This document shows, piece by piece, positions 34,538 to 43,805 of a stretch of 64,000 nt of DNA; the first letter of the stretch is position 1; every line of letters begins with the position of its first letter. The DNA is from Streptomyces genisteinicus (lineage in GTDB: Bacteria; Actinomycetota; Actinomycetes; Streptomycetales; Streptomycetaceae). The DNA is taken from assembly GCF_014489615.1 (NCBI RefSeq), contig NZ_CP060825.1, forward strand, positions 6,680,001-6,744,000. Reading direction: 5' to 3'. A model generated the notes under the pieces. It saw only the letters and a list, made by a program, of their open reading frames with translations, ran no database searches and was not told the DNA's origin. The position numbers were made by a program, and so were the translations under genes.

Positions 34538-37245
34538 CCGTCACCACCCACGGCCCGCTGCCCGGCGGCCCGCACGACGTCGTCGTGGTCGGCGCGGGCG
34601 TCGTCGGCACCGCCATCGCCCGGCACCTCGCGCACCACCGGCTGACCACGGCCGTCGTCGACGCCGGGGACGACGTCGGCACCGGCACCTCGAAGGCCAA
34701 CACCGCCATCCTGCACACCGGTTTCGACGCCGTCCCCGGGTCGCTGGAGGCCACGCTCGTCCGCGAGGGGCAGCGCCTCCTCGCCGCCTACGCCGCCGAG
34801 AGCGGCATCCCCCTCGAACCTGTCGGCGCACTCCTGGTCGCCTGGGACGAGGAGCAGCTGGCCGCCCTCCCCGGCCTCGCCGCCAAGGCCCGGCGCAACG
34901 GCTGCCACGACACCCGGCTCCTCGGCGCCGCCGCCACCTACGCCCGCGAGCCGCACCTCGGCCCCGGCGCGCTCGGCTCCCTCCACGTACCCGGCGAGTC
35001 CGTCATCTGCCCCTGGACCACCACGCTCGCCTACGCCACCCAGGCGGTGCGCGCCGGGGTCGGCCTCCACCTCAACTGCCGTGTCCACGCCGTGACCACC
35101 CGCGCCGGACACCACGAGATCGCCACCGGCAGGGGAACCCTGACCGCCCGCTACCTCGTCAACGCGGCCGGGCTGCACGCCGACGACGTCGACCGGCTCC
35201 TCGGACACCACGACTTCACCGTCACTCCGCGGCGCGGCCAGCTCATCGTCCACGACCGGCTCGCCCGCCCCCTGGTCCGCCACATCCTGCTGCCGGTCCC
35301 CACCGCGCTGGGCAAGGGCGTCCTGGTCGCCCCGACCGTGCACGGCAACGTCCTCCTCGGCCCCACGGCCGAGGACCTCGACGACAAGCAGGCCACCCAC
35401 TCCACGGCGGCCGGGCTCACCGCGCTCCGGGAGCAGGGCCGGCGCATCCTGCCCGCGCTCGACCACGAGGAGGTCACCGCCGTCTACGCGGGGCTGCGCG
35501 CCGCGACCGAACACGACGACTACCGCATCCGCGCCCACCCGGCGCAGCGCTACGTGGCCGTGGGGTCCATCCGCTCCACCGGCCTGACGGCCTCGATGGC
35601 CATCGCCGCGCATGTCGCGGGCCTGCTCGCCGACTGCGGCCTCGACCTCGGTCCGGCCCGCCCGCCGGAGCCCGTGCGCATGCCCCCGATCGGCGAGGAG
35701 GCGACCCGCCCGTACCTCAGCGCCGGGCTCGTCGCCCGCGACCCGGCGTACGGCACCGTCGTCTGCCACTGCGAGCGCGTGACCGAGGGCGAGATCCGTG
35801 ACGCGGTGCGCTCCACCGTGCCCCCTGCCTCGCTCGACGGCCTGCGGCGCCGCACCCGTGCCCGCGCCGGGCGCTGCCAGGGCTTCTTCTGCGGCGCCGC
35901 GGTCCGCGCCCGCTTCGAGGCCCACCGCGCGGCAGCCGCGGCCGCCCCGCCGCAGCTCACGCCCGGGACGCGCCCCGGGAGCGGCGGCGGCACGGGCCGA
36001 CGGGAGCGGCACGTCGACGTGCTGGTCGTCGGCGCCGGGCCCGCCGGGCTCGCGGCCGCGGCGCGCCTCGCCGCCCTCGGCGCCGGCCGTGTCGAGATCC
36101 TCGAACGCGAACAGCAGCCCGGCGGCATCCCGCGCCACTCCCTCCACCGCGGCTTCGGTCCGCGCCACCGGCCCGTCGAGGGCCCCGTGTACGTCCGGCC
36201 GCTGGTCGCCGCCGCCGTCGCGGCGGGCGCCGTCCTGCGCACCCGGGTCGCCGCCACCGGCTGGGCCGGGCCCCGCACCCTCGACGTCTCCGGGCCGGAC
36301 GGTCCGGAGCGGATCACCGCCCGTGCCGTCGTCCTCGCCACGGGTGCACGGGAGCGGTCGCGCGGCGCCCGGCTGATCCCGGGCACCCGGCCCGAAGGGG
36401 TGCTGACCACGGGCGAACTCCAGCAGGACGTCCACCTGTACGGCAGACGCCCCGGCCGCCGGGCCGTCGTCGTCGGCGCGGAGTCCGTCGCCCTGGCCGC
36501 GGTGCGCACACTGCGCGCCGCGGGCACCGAGGTCGTCGCCCTCGTCACCGACCGCTCCCGGGCGCCGCTGCGGTCGCCGCGCGGCCGGGTCCCGGTCGTC
36601 ACCGGGGCGACGGTCACCGAGCTGACCGGGCGCGGCAGGCTCACCGGCGTACGGCTGCGCTGTGCCGACGGCGTGCACCGGCTGATCGACTGCGACACCG
36701 TGGTCCTGACCGGCGACTGGACACCCGAGCACGAACTCGCCCGCCTCGGCGGCCTCGTCCTCGACCCGGCCACGCGCGGACCGGCGGTCGACACCGGCCT
36801 GCGGACCACGGTTCCCGGAGTCTTCGCCGCCGGGAACCTGCTCCACGGCACCGAACCGGCCGCGGTCGCGGCCGAGGAGGGCCGCCACGCGGCCCGGGCG
36901 GTCCTGCGCCACCTGCACTCCGGCGGTGCCGCGACCGGTCACGGCGCCCCGGCCGTCGCCGCCGTCCCCGTCAAGGTGGCGGCGCCGCTGCTGCGGATCA
37001 CCCCGAACCTGCTGTCCGCCGCCCCCGCGCCGCCGCCCGGTGGCCGCTTCCTCCTGCGCGCGGGCGAGCGCGTCGCCCGTCCGGTGCTCGTCGCCGCACA
37101 GGCCGGCCGCGTCATCGGCCGCGCCGCCCTGCCGGCGACGGCTGTGCCGGACCGGTCCTTCCCGCTCCACGCCCCGTTTCTCGCCGCCGCCGATCCGTCC
37201 GCCGGCCCCGTCCGCCTGACCCTCCTGCCCGGAGACCGCGCCTGA
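34534..37245 (+). CDS. Fusion oxidoreductase: GlpA/GlpD-like dehydrogenase, BFD [2Fe-2S] domain and FAD/NAD(P) oxidoreductase
   Basis: A 903-residue protein with three joined parts. Residues about 15-380 are a DAO/GlpA-type FAD dehydrogenase (DVVVVGAGVVGTAIARHLA). About 405-465 is a BFD-like [2Fe-2S] domain with VVCHCERVTEGE and RCQGFFCG cysteines. About 493-830 is a second FAD/NAD(P) oxidoreductase (VDVLVVGAGPAGLAAAARLA; LATGARERSRGARLIPGTRP). A short C-terminal domain follows. In other bacteria these are separate subunits beside a glycerol kinase. The fusion should oxidise glycerol-3-phosphate or a similar polyol phosphate and pass electrons to NAD(P) through the iron-sulfur centre. Electron route is inference; domain calls are firm. 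Confidence 0.88.
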
Positions 37246-37324
37246 GCCGTCCCTCTCCGGCCGTCCCGGTCACGATGTCCGAATCCCGCCGGAAGGGCCG
37301 GTCACCCGCCCGCACACTGGGCTC

Positions 37325-38833
37325 ATGACCACCGAGGACGCACGACTCGCGCGCACCCCGGCCGGGACGGGCCGGGCCGTGGACGACCGCACCGGAACGC
37401 GCCGGGCCGCAACGCGTACGGCCGGAACGGACCCGGCCGGGCCCGGCCGCACCGCGGCCGAGCGGGCCGAGTGGGCCGAGGACAGCAGGTACGAGGCCGT
37501 GACCAGCCGGGACGCCCGGTTCGACGGCGTGTTCTTCTTCGCCGTGTCCACCACCGGCATCTACTGCCGGCCCAGCTGCCCCGCCGTCACCCCCAAGCGC
37601 CGCAACGTGTCCTTCTTCCGCACCGCGGCCGCCGCGCAGGGCGCCGGGTACCGCGCCTGCCGGCGCTGCCGTCCGGACGCCGTGCCCGGTTCCGCGGAGT
37701 GGAACGTCCGCGCGGACGTGGTGGGCCGCGCCATGCGGCTGATCGGCGACGGGGTGGTGGACCGCGAGGGCGTGTCCGGCCTCGCCGCCCGTCTCGGCTA
37801 CAGCGCCCGCCAGGTCCAGCGCCAGCTCAACGCCGAAGTCGGCGCCGGTCCGATCGCCCTCGCCCGCGCCCAGCGCGGCCACACCGCGCGCATCCTCCTC
37901 CAGACCACGACACTCCGGGCGGCCGAGATCGCGTTCGCCGCGGGCTTCGCCAGCGTGCGGCAGTTCAACGACACCATCCGCGAGATCTGCGCGGCCACCC
38001 CCGGCGAACTCCGCTCGTCGCGCGGCCGCCACGGCGCCCGGCCCGACGGCGCCTCAGGGGTCCCGCTGCGCCTGGCCTACCGGGGGCCGTACGAGCGCGC
38101 CGCCATGTTCGACCGGCTCGCGGCCGACGCGCTGCCGGGCGTGGAGGAGGTCACCGGAGCGAGGGGGGCCCGCGTCCTGCGCCGCACGCTCGCCCTGCCG
38201 GCCGGGCCCGCGGTGGCCGAGGTCCACGAACGCTCCGGCGGTGCCTGGCTGGACTGCCGCCTCCACCTGGACGACCTGCGGGACCTCACCACCGCGACCC
38301 AGCGGATGCGCCGGCTGCTCGACCTCGACGCGGACCCGGAGGCCGTCGCCGAACGGCTCGGTGCCGACCCGCTGCTCGCCCCCCTCGTCGCGGCCCGCCC
38401 GGGGCTCCGGGTGCCCGGAGCAGCCGACCCCCACGAGAGCGCCCTGCGCATCGCGGCCGGGGGACGGGCCGCGGAACTGGTCGCCGCGTACGGCGGGGAG
38501 CCGACCGGCTCCGGGACCGGACCGTCACGCCTCTTCCCGGACGCGGCCCGGCTCGCCGCGGCGGGCCCGCCCGCCGTGCGCGCGCTCGCCGCCGCGCTCG
38601 CCTGCGGCGACATCGCCCTGGACCCCGGCGCCGACCGCGGCGAGACCGAGCGCCGGCTCGCCGCCCTCCCCGGCATCGGGGCCGCCACGGCTGCCCGCAT
38701 CCGCCGCCATGCCCTCGGCGACCCGGACGTCCTGGTGCCCGGCGACCCGGTCCCGCCGGCCGCCGATCCGGAACGCTGGCGGCCGTGGCGCTCCTACGCC
38801 GCGGCCCACCTGGCCTTCGCCGGGCGCCGCTGA
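37325..38833 (+). CDS. Ada/AlkA-type fusion: Zn-Cys methyl-phosphotriester domain, AraC HTH and shortened DNA glycosylase
   Basis: A 502-residue DNA alkylation-response protein. The AdaA zinc site is Cys81, Cys85, Cys112 and Cys115 (GIYCRPSCPAV; ACRRCRP); one of these is the methyl acceptor in Ada. The AraC helix-turn-helix includes LAARLGYSARQVQRQL and AAEIAFAAGFASVRQFN. The AlkA N-domain and a HhH-GPD domain follow (LPGIGAATAARIRRHALGDPDVL). The glycosylase domain lacks the usual GQQVS-containing segment and about 15 residues before RWRPWRSYA. The first 50 residues are low complexity and the ATG has no clear ribosome site, so the true start may be later. Confidence 0.85.
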   Translation: MTTEDARLARTPAGTGRAVDDRTGTRRAATRTAGTDPAGPGRTAAERAEWAEDSRYEAVTSRDARFDGVFFFAVSTTGIYCRPSCPAVTPKRRNVSFFRTAAAAQGAGYRACRRCRPDAVPGSAEWNVRADVVGRAMRLIGDGVVDREGVSGLAARLGYSARQVQRQLNAEVGAGPIALARAQRGHTARILLQTTTLRAAEIAFAAGFASVRQFNDTIREICAATPGELRSSRGRHGARPDGASGVPLRLAYRGPYERAAMFDRLAADALPGVEEVTGARGARVLRRTLALPAGPAVAEVHERSGGAWLDCRLHLDDLRDLTTATQRMRRLLDLDADPEAVAERLGADPLLAPLVAARPGLRVPGAADPHESALRIAAGGRAAELVAAYGGEPTGSGTGPSRLFPDAARLAAAGPPAVRALAAALACGDIALDPGADRGETERRLAALPGIGAATAARIRRHALGDPDVLVPGDPVPPAADPERWRPWRSYAAAHLAFAGRR

Positions 38834-39021
38834 CCGGCTGCCCGCCGGGAGGCCGCGCCCGGCCGCGCCGGTGCGCCCGGAGCGACGGGCCGTGGGGCTC
38901 CGCGCGGCGGGCCCGTCGCCGCGTTCACCCGTTCGGCTCAGCAACGCAGCGGATGGGACCCCGTCCCGGCCGAGAGTGGAGGACGTCCGTCCCGACCACC
39001 GCCCGCCCCACGGGAGCGCTC

Positions 39022-39558
39022 ATGACGACCATCCTCCGACGCGACATCGGCCTGCTCGCCCTGCGGCTCGGCACCGGTGCCGTGCTCGCGGCCCACGGCA
39101 CGCAGAAGCTCTTCGGCTGGTTCGGCGGCGGGGGCCTGGAGGGCACCACCAAGGGGATGGAGGCGATGGGCTTCCATCCGCCCAAGCAGAGCGCGCTGGC
39201 CGCCGGCCTCGCGGAGACCGGTTCGGGTGTGCTGCTCATGCTCGGTCTCGCGACGCCCGCGGCGGGCGCGGCCGCGGCCGGGAACATGGCCGGTGCGGTG
39301 TCCGTGCACGCGCCCGCGGGGTTCTTCGCCCAGTCGGGCGGCTTCGAGTACCCGGCCTACCTGGGGTTCACGGCCGCCGGTGTCGGCCTGGTCGGCCCGG
39401 GGCGCTACTCCCTCGACCACGCGACCTCGCACCGGTTCGACCAGCCCTGGGTCATCGCCACCGCCTTCGTCGCGAGCGCGGTCGCGGCGGCGGCCATCGT
39501 CGGCAAGCGCGTCCGCGACCAGGTCGTCGAGGAGGCCGAGGGCACGGAAGAGGAGTGA
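39022..39558 (+). CDS. DoxX-family membrane protein
   Basis: A 178-residue protein with four hydrophobic segments typical of DoxX: RDIGLLALRLGTGAVLAAHGTQKLFGWFGG, then GLAETGSGVLLMLGLATPAAG, a third around YPAYLGFTAAGVGLV and a fourth near IATAFVASAVAAAA. The family has varied roles (thiosulfate:quinone oxidoreductase subunit, stress-related complexes); the specific role here is unknown. GGGAG lies six bases before the ATG. It stands alone and ends at a strong bidirectional terminator. Confidence 0.9.
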   Translation: MTTILRRDIGLLALRLGTGAVLAAHGTQKLFGWFGGGGLEGTTKGMEAMGFHPPKQSALAAGLAETGSGVLLMLGLATPAAGAAAAGNMAGAVSVHAPAGFFAQSGGFEYPAYLGFTAAGVGLVGPGRYSLDHATSHRFDQPWVIATAFVASAVAAAAIVGKRVRDQVVEEAEGTEEE

Positions 39559-39698
39559 CCGCGGCCGCGCGCACGGCAGGGCAGCGACCGCCTGCGTGCC
39601 CCCGGTCGTCCTCCGGCCCGGCCGGGCCGGGTCCCGTCCGGTTCACCGGCGGCCGTCTCCGGCCCCGCTGCCGACGGCCGCCACAGGACCCGTTCGGC

Positions 39699-39756
39699 TC
39701 CGGGAACGCGTCCGGCCCCGTCCCCATCCCGGGACGGGGCCGGACGCGTTCCCGGA
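39699..39756. terminator. Perfect 26-bp inverted repeat, bidirectional terminator
   Basis: Positions 39699-39724 and 39731-39756 are perfectly complementary with a 6-base loop (catccc). The element lies between the convergent doxX and reductase genes, 18 bp from the latter's stop, and should terminate both. Confidence 0.85.
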
Positions 39757-39774
39757 CGGGCCGGGCCGCGGCGG

Positions 39775-41436
39775 TCAACGGGTGAGCCGCCAGGGCCCCT
39801 TCGCCGCCGAGACCAGTTCGCCGACCGTCGCCAGCTTGACCCGGGGGCGGCCCTCGCGGTCGCCGCGGGTGCGTTCGGCGCGTTCGATCCCGGCGAGGCC
39901 GCGTGCGTCCACCAGATCCCGGTTGCGGCGGCGGGCGAGCCGCTGGAACGCCCTGGCCGACCCCTTCGGCGCCGGGAGCGTCCCGGCGACCGCGTCCGCG
40001 AGCAGTGTGCCGACGGTCTCGGCCGCGCAGGTGCGGTTCGCCCCGATCCCGCCCGACGGGCCGCGCTTGATCCAGCCGACGACGTACGTCCCCGGCATGC
40101 CGTCGACCCTGCCGCCGTGGTGCGGCACCGTCGCCGTGGCCTCGTCGAACGGCAGCCCCGTCACCGGCAGCCCGCGGTAGCCGACGGCGCGCAGCAGCAG
40201 CCCGGCCGGAATCCGCGTGCCCTCTCCGGCGCCTTCCCCGGTGCCGGACACCTCGACGGCCTGTACGCCGTCCCCGCCGCTCACCCCGCGCACCGAGGAG
40301 TGGAAGCGCAGCACGATGCGCCGCTCCCCGCCCGGGGGCCGGGACCAGTCCACCCGCTCCCGGTCGACGTCCCGCAGCACACTCGCCTTGTCCCGGGGGC
40401 CTGCCGCGTCGATCGCCTCGCCGGTCCGCGGGTCGTGCGCGTCGACGACGAGCCGCACTCCGGGCAGGTGCCGCAGCGCGAGCGCCTCGGAGCGGGTGTA
40501 GGCGGCGTGCTCCGGGCCGCGGCGGCCCACCACCACGACCTCCCGCACCGCACCGGCGCGCAGGGCCGCCAGCGCGTGGTCGGCGATGTCCGTCCCGGCC
40601 AGCGTCTCGGGGTCGCACGCGAGGATCCGGGCGACGTCCAGGGCGACGTTCCCGTTGCCGACCACGACCACCCGTGCGGCGGACAGGTCGATCGCGTCGG
40701 GCGCGACCTCGGGGTGGGCGTTGTACCAGGCGACGAACTCCGTCGCGGAGACGATGCCCGGACGCTCCTCGTCCGGCAGCCCCAGCCGCCGGTCCGCCGA
40801 CGCCCCGACGGCGTAGACGACCGCGTCGTGGTGGGCGGCGATCTCCTGCGCCGACACGTCCCGCCCAACCTCCAGGCCGAGGTACATCCGCACCCGGGGG
40901 TGGGTGTGGAAGCGGGCGAAGGTCTCGCCGACCCTTCTGGTCGCCGGGTGGTCGGGGGCCACGCCGTAGCGGACCAGGCCGCCCGCCACCGGGAGCCGGT
41001 CGATCAGCGTCACCTCGGCCGCGGTGTGCAGCAGCAGGTCCTCGGCCGCGTACATGCCCGCGGGCCCGGTGCCGACGACGGCGACGCGCAGCGGCGCGAA
41101 GTCGGCCGGCAGCGAGCGTGCGAACCGCGGTTCGCTCCAGGTGTGGAAGTTGGGGCTGTCGTCGGCCGGTCCGGGCTGTCCGTCCTCCTCGAAGTACGCC
41201 GCGTTGACCGCCGCGTACTCCTGCTGGTCCGGTGCGAGGGCGTCCACGGGGAAGATCGCGTCGACCGGGCAGGCGTCGGCGCAGGCGCCGCAGTCGATGC
41301 AGGTCTTCGGGTCGATGTACAGCATCTCCGTGCTGCCGAAGGCGCGTTCCTCGGGAGTCGGGTGGATGCAGTTGACCGGGCAGACGGCGACGCAGGTCGC
41401 GTCGCTGCAACAGGTCTGGGTGATGGCGAAGGTCAT
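39775..41436 (-). CDS. Ferredoxin-fused ferredoxin/NADP reductase (FprB type)
   Basis: A 553-residue electron-transfer protein. The first 70 residues are a 7Fe/8Fe-type ferredoxin (TCCSDATCVAVCPVNC; CIDCGACADACPVDAIF). The rest is an adrenodoxin-reductase-like flavoprotein: VAVVGTGPAGMYAAEDLL binds FAD, VVVGNGNVALDVARIL binds NADP, and GWIKRGPSGGIGANR is the family signature near the C-terminus. It should pass electrons from NADPH to its own ferredoxin. It lies 14 bp after the diiron oxygenase gene, so it is the likely electron donor for that enzyme. No good ribosome site precedes ATG 41436; it may be read by coupling. Confidence 0.92.
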   Translation of the reverse strand: MTFAITQTCCSDATCVAVCPVNCIHPTPEERAFGSTEMLYIDPKTCIDCGACADACPVDAIFPVDALAPDQQEYAAVNAAYFEEDGQPGPADDSPNFHTWSEPRFARSLPADFAPLRVAVVGTGPAGMYAAEDLLLHTAAEVTLIDRLPVAGGLVRYGVAPDHPATRRVGETFARFHTHPRVRMYLGLEVGRDVSAQEIAAHHDAVVYAVGASADRRLGLPDEERPGIVSATEFVAWYNAHPEVAPDAIDLSAARVVVVGNGNVALDVARILACDPETLAGTDIADHALAALRAGAVREVVVVGRRGPEHAAYTRSEALALRHLPGVRLVVDAHDPRTGEAIDAAGPRDKASVLRDVDRERVDWSRPPGGERRIVLRFHSSVRGVSGGDGVQAVEVSGTGEGAGEGTRIPAGLLLRAVGYRGLPVTGLPFDEATATVPHHGGRVDGMPGTYVVGWIKRGPSGGIGANRTCAAETVGTLLADAVAGTLPAPKGSARAFQRLARRRNRDLVDARGLAGIERAERTRGDREGRPRVKLATVGELVSAAKGPWRLTR

Positions 41437-41450
41437 GGTGGCGGCCCGGT

Positions 41451-42368
41451 TCAGATCAGGTTGGCACGCTTGTAGAACGCGAGCGCAGGCTTGGTCAGGA
41501 GACGTGCGGAGGCGAGGAATTCCATCAGGCCCGAACAGCTGGACCGCATCATCGACTTGTGGTGCTGGTTGGCCCGCGCCTCGGCCAGGGCCCGCTTCTC
41601 GTCGAGGCCGGCGTGGACGTACACCTTGCGGTTCACCATGCTGGTGACGATGACGTACGAGGCCACGGCGATCACGAACGCGTTGATCTGGCGGCGCACC
41701 CGGCCGGCTCCGGCCAGCCGCTTGCGCGTCTCGTCCCGGGCGAACTTCATGTGCCGGGACTCCTCGACGACATGGATGTTGTTGATCGTGCGGACGAACG
41801 GCACGACCCTCTCGTCCCGCATCCAGTCGCGCTGCATCACGTCCAGCACCTCCTCGGCGACCAGGATCGACGCGTACGCCGCCTCGCCGAACGCCAGCGT
41901 CTTGAAGACGCGGCCCAGTTCGAGCACCGGGCGGGAGGGCCGGTACGCGGGGGCGCCGAGCTTCTGGGCGCCGCGCGCGAACATGATGGAGTGCCGGCAC
42001 TCCTCGGCGATCTCGGTGAGGGCCCACTGGAACTCGGCGCCGGTCGGGTCCTTGGCGTAGATGTCGCGGAGCACCATCTGCTGCAGGATCATCTCGAACC
42101 AGATGCCGGTGCTCGCCACCGACGCGGCTTCCTGGCGCGTCAGCTCCTTGCGCTGCGCGTCGGTCAACTCGGCCCAGTAGGCGGTCCCGTAGAGGGAGCA
42201 CCATTCCGGGCTGGCGCCGTGGAAGTCCTTGTCGAGGGGGGTGTCCCAGTCCACCTCGACGGCGGGGTCGTAGGCCAGGATCGCGGAGGACTCCAGCAGA
42301 CGGCGGGCGACGCCGTCGTCGGGGAGCGGTTCCTCCTGGGCGTGCGGCCGTACCGTGCTGCTTGCCAT
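41451..42368 (-). CDS. AurF-type diiron oxygenase
   Basis: A 305-residue all-helical protein of the AurF/diiron oxygenase family. Metal ligands are visible in EIAEECRHSIMFARG, the FGEAAYASILVAEE helix and HVVEESRHMKFAR, forming the Glu/His set for two irons. AurF-like enzymes oxidise arylamines, but many actinobacterial relatives have unknown substrates, including lipids. AAGGAG precedes ATG 42368 at six bases. The cotranscribed ferredoxin reductase is a suitable electron source. A TetR-type palindrome lies 95 bp upstream (42463-42477). No biosynthetic partner genes are nearby, so this is likely a metabolic or lipid-modifying enzyme. Confidence 0.85.
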   Translation of the reverse strand: MASSTVRPHAQEEPLPDDGVARRLLESSAILAYDPAVEVDWDTPLDKDFHGASPEWCSLYGTAYWAELTDAQRKELTRQEAASVASTGIWFEMILQQMVLRDIYAKDPTGAEFQWALTEIAEECRHSIMFARGAQKLGAPAYRPSRPVLELGRVFKTLAFGEAAYASILVAEEVLDVMQRDWMRDERVVPFVRTINNIHVVEESRHMKFARDETRKRLAGAGRVRRQINAFVIAVASYVIVTSMVNRKVYVHAGLDEKRALAEARANQHHKSMMRSSCSGLMEFLASARLLTKPALAFYKRANLI

Positions 42369-42462
42369 GTGCGGCTCCTTCCAACCCGTGGATTCTCCGG
42401 GGCACCGTGAAGGCGTCGTGCGTGTGTGCCGGGTGCCCGGCCAGGGGACGTCCACCCCTTGT

Positions 42463-42477
42463 TAGACGGACCGTATA
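42463..42477. promoter_or_regulatory. TetR-type palindrome upstream of the diiron oxygenase
   Basis: TAGACGG-a-CCGTATA is a near-perfect palindrome (6 of 7 pairs) in an AT-rich spot of the promoter region; TACTAT on the minus strand overlaps it as a possible -10 box. Which TetR regulator binds is not evident; neither nearby TetR gene has this sequence at its own promoter. Confidence 0.5.
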
Positions 42478-42643
42478 GTAAGAGCGCCCGACCGGCCTAC
42501 CCCTCGGTAGAAACTTTGTCAGCAGGATCTGCGAGGGCTTCGTGAACGCCCTGCGGCGGTTCCGGGAGTCCGGCAGGGGATTGCGGGCGGTTGCAGGGGA
42601 TTGCGGGCGGCCGTGACCTGCGTCAATGGTGCGTGACATGCGG

Positions 42644-42680
42644 CAGGGGCCGCGCGGTGGTGGTCACCGTGCGGCCCCTG
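42644..42680 (-). terminator. Terminator after etfA
   Basis: CAGGGGCCGCGCGGTG and CACCGTGCGGCCCCTG pair over 16 bp (one G-U) with a 5-base loop, 23 bp after the etfA stop. Confidence 0.8.
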
Positions 42681-42703
42681 TCGGGTGTGTGGTTCCGGGG
42701 AGG

Positions 42704-43666
42704 TCAGCCCTTGCGGGTGTTGATCTCCTCGGTGAGCTGGGGGACGACGGCGAAGAGGTCGCCGACGACGCCGTAGTCGACGAGGTCGAAGATCGGGGCC
42801 TCGGCGTCCTTGTTGATCGCGACGATGGTCTTCGAGGTCTGCATGCCGGCCCGGTGCTGGATCGCGCCGGAGATGCCGGAGGCGATGTACAGCTGCGGGG
42901 ACACGCTCTTGCCGGTCTGGCCGACCTGGTTGGTGTGCGGGTACCAGCCGGCGTCGACCGCGGCACGCGAGGCGCCGACCGCCGCACCGAGCGAGTCCGC
43001 CAGCGCCTCGATGACCGCGAAGTTCTCCGCGCCGTTGACACCCCGGCCACCGGAGACCACGATCGCCGCCTCGGTCAGCTCCGGACGCCCGGTCGACTCC
43101 CGCGGCGTACGCGAGGTCACCCGCGTCCCCGTCGCCTTCTCCGAGAACGACACCGCCAGCGCCTCGACCGCACCCGCGGCCTGAACCGGCTCCACCGGAG
43201 CCGAGTTCGGCTTCACCGTGACGACCGGAACACCCTTCGACACACGCGACTTCGTCGTGAACGACGCGGCGAACGCCGACTGCGTCGCCACCGGACCCTG
43301 CTCACCGGCCTCCAGATCGACCGCGTCGGTGATCAGACCCGAACCGATCCGCACCGCCAGACGCGCCGCGATCTCCTTGCCCTCCGCGGACGACGGCACC
43401 AGCACCGCCGAAGGCGACACCGCCTCGACCGCGGCCTGCAACGCCTCCACCTTCGGGACCACCAGGTACTCGGCGAACTCCGGCGCGTCCGCGGTCAGCA
43501 CCCCCACCGCACCGTGCCCGGCCAGCACCGACGCCGTGTCGGCGGCACCCGCACCCACCGCCACCGCGACCGGCTCACCGATCCGACGCGCCAGCGTCAG
43601 CAGCTCCAGCGTGGGCTTGCGGACCGCACCGTCCACGTGATCGACAAAGACGAGAACTTCAGCCAT
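42704..43666 (-). CDS. etfA: Electron transfer flavoprotein alpha subunit
   Basis: A 320-residue protein. The C-terminal FAD-binding domain is clear: VVSGGRGVNGAENFAVIE, GASRAAVDAGWYPHTNQVGQ, GKSVSPQLYIASGISGAIQH and INKDAEAPIFDLVDYGVVG. With EtfB it accepts electrons from acyl-CoA dehydrogenases and passes them to the quinone pool. GGAG precedes ATG 43666. It follows etfB by 112 bp, a gap filled by duplicated etfB 3' sequence. Confidence 0.97.
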   Translation of the reverse strand: MAEVLVFVDHVDGAVRKPTLELLTLARRIGEPVAVAVGAGAADTASVLAGHGAVGVLTADAPEFAEYLVVPKVEALQAAVEAVSPSAVLVPSSAEGKEIAARLAVRIGSGLITDAVDLEAGEQGPVATQSAFAASFTTKSRVSKGVPVVTVKPNSAPVEPVQAAGAVEALAVSFSEKATGTRVTSRTPRESTGRPELTEAAIVVSGGRGVNGAENFAVIEALADSLGAAVGASRAAVDAGWYPHTNQVGQTGKSVSPQLYIASGISGAIQHRAGMQTSKTIVAINKDAEAPIFDLVDYGVVGDLFAVVPQLTEEINTRKG

Positions 43667-43715
43667 GGGACAACTCTCCTGCTGTGAAAGACGAACGGGG
43701 AACGAGAAAGACCGG

Positions 43716-43805
43716 GCATCGGACGAACATCCGACCCGCCAGGCAGCGTCAGACGAACATCCGACCCGCAAGGCCGCGTCAGACGAACTTCTGACCCGCG
43801 AGGAA
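43716..43805 (-). repeat. Three 30-bp tandem repeats at the etfB 3' end
   Basis: Units at 43716-43745, 43746-43775 and 43776-43805 share most of their 30 bases. The last one encodes the EtfB C-terminus and stop (LAGQKFV-stop); the other two lie downstream of the stop and still read LAGRMFV in the same sense. This is a tandem triplication of a gene end. Confidence 0.88.

Noticed and set aside
43716..43805. CRISPR-like array of three 30-bp units
   Set aside because: Units are contiguous with no unique spacers and encode the etfB end, so they are tandem gene-end repeats.
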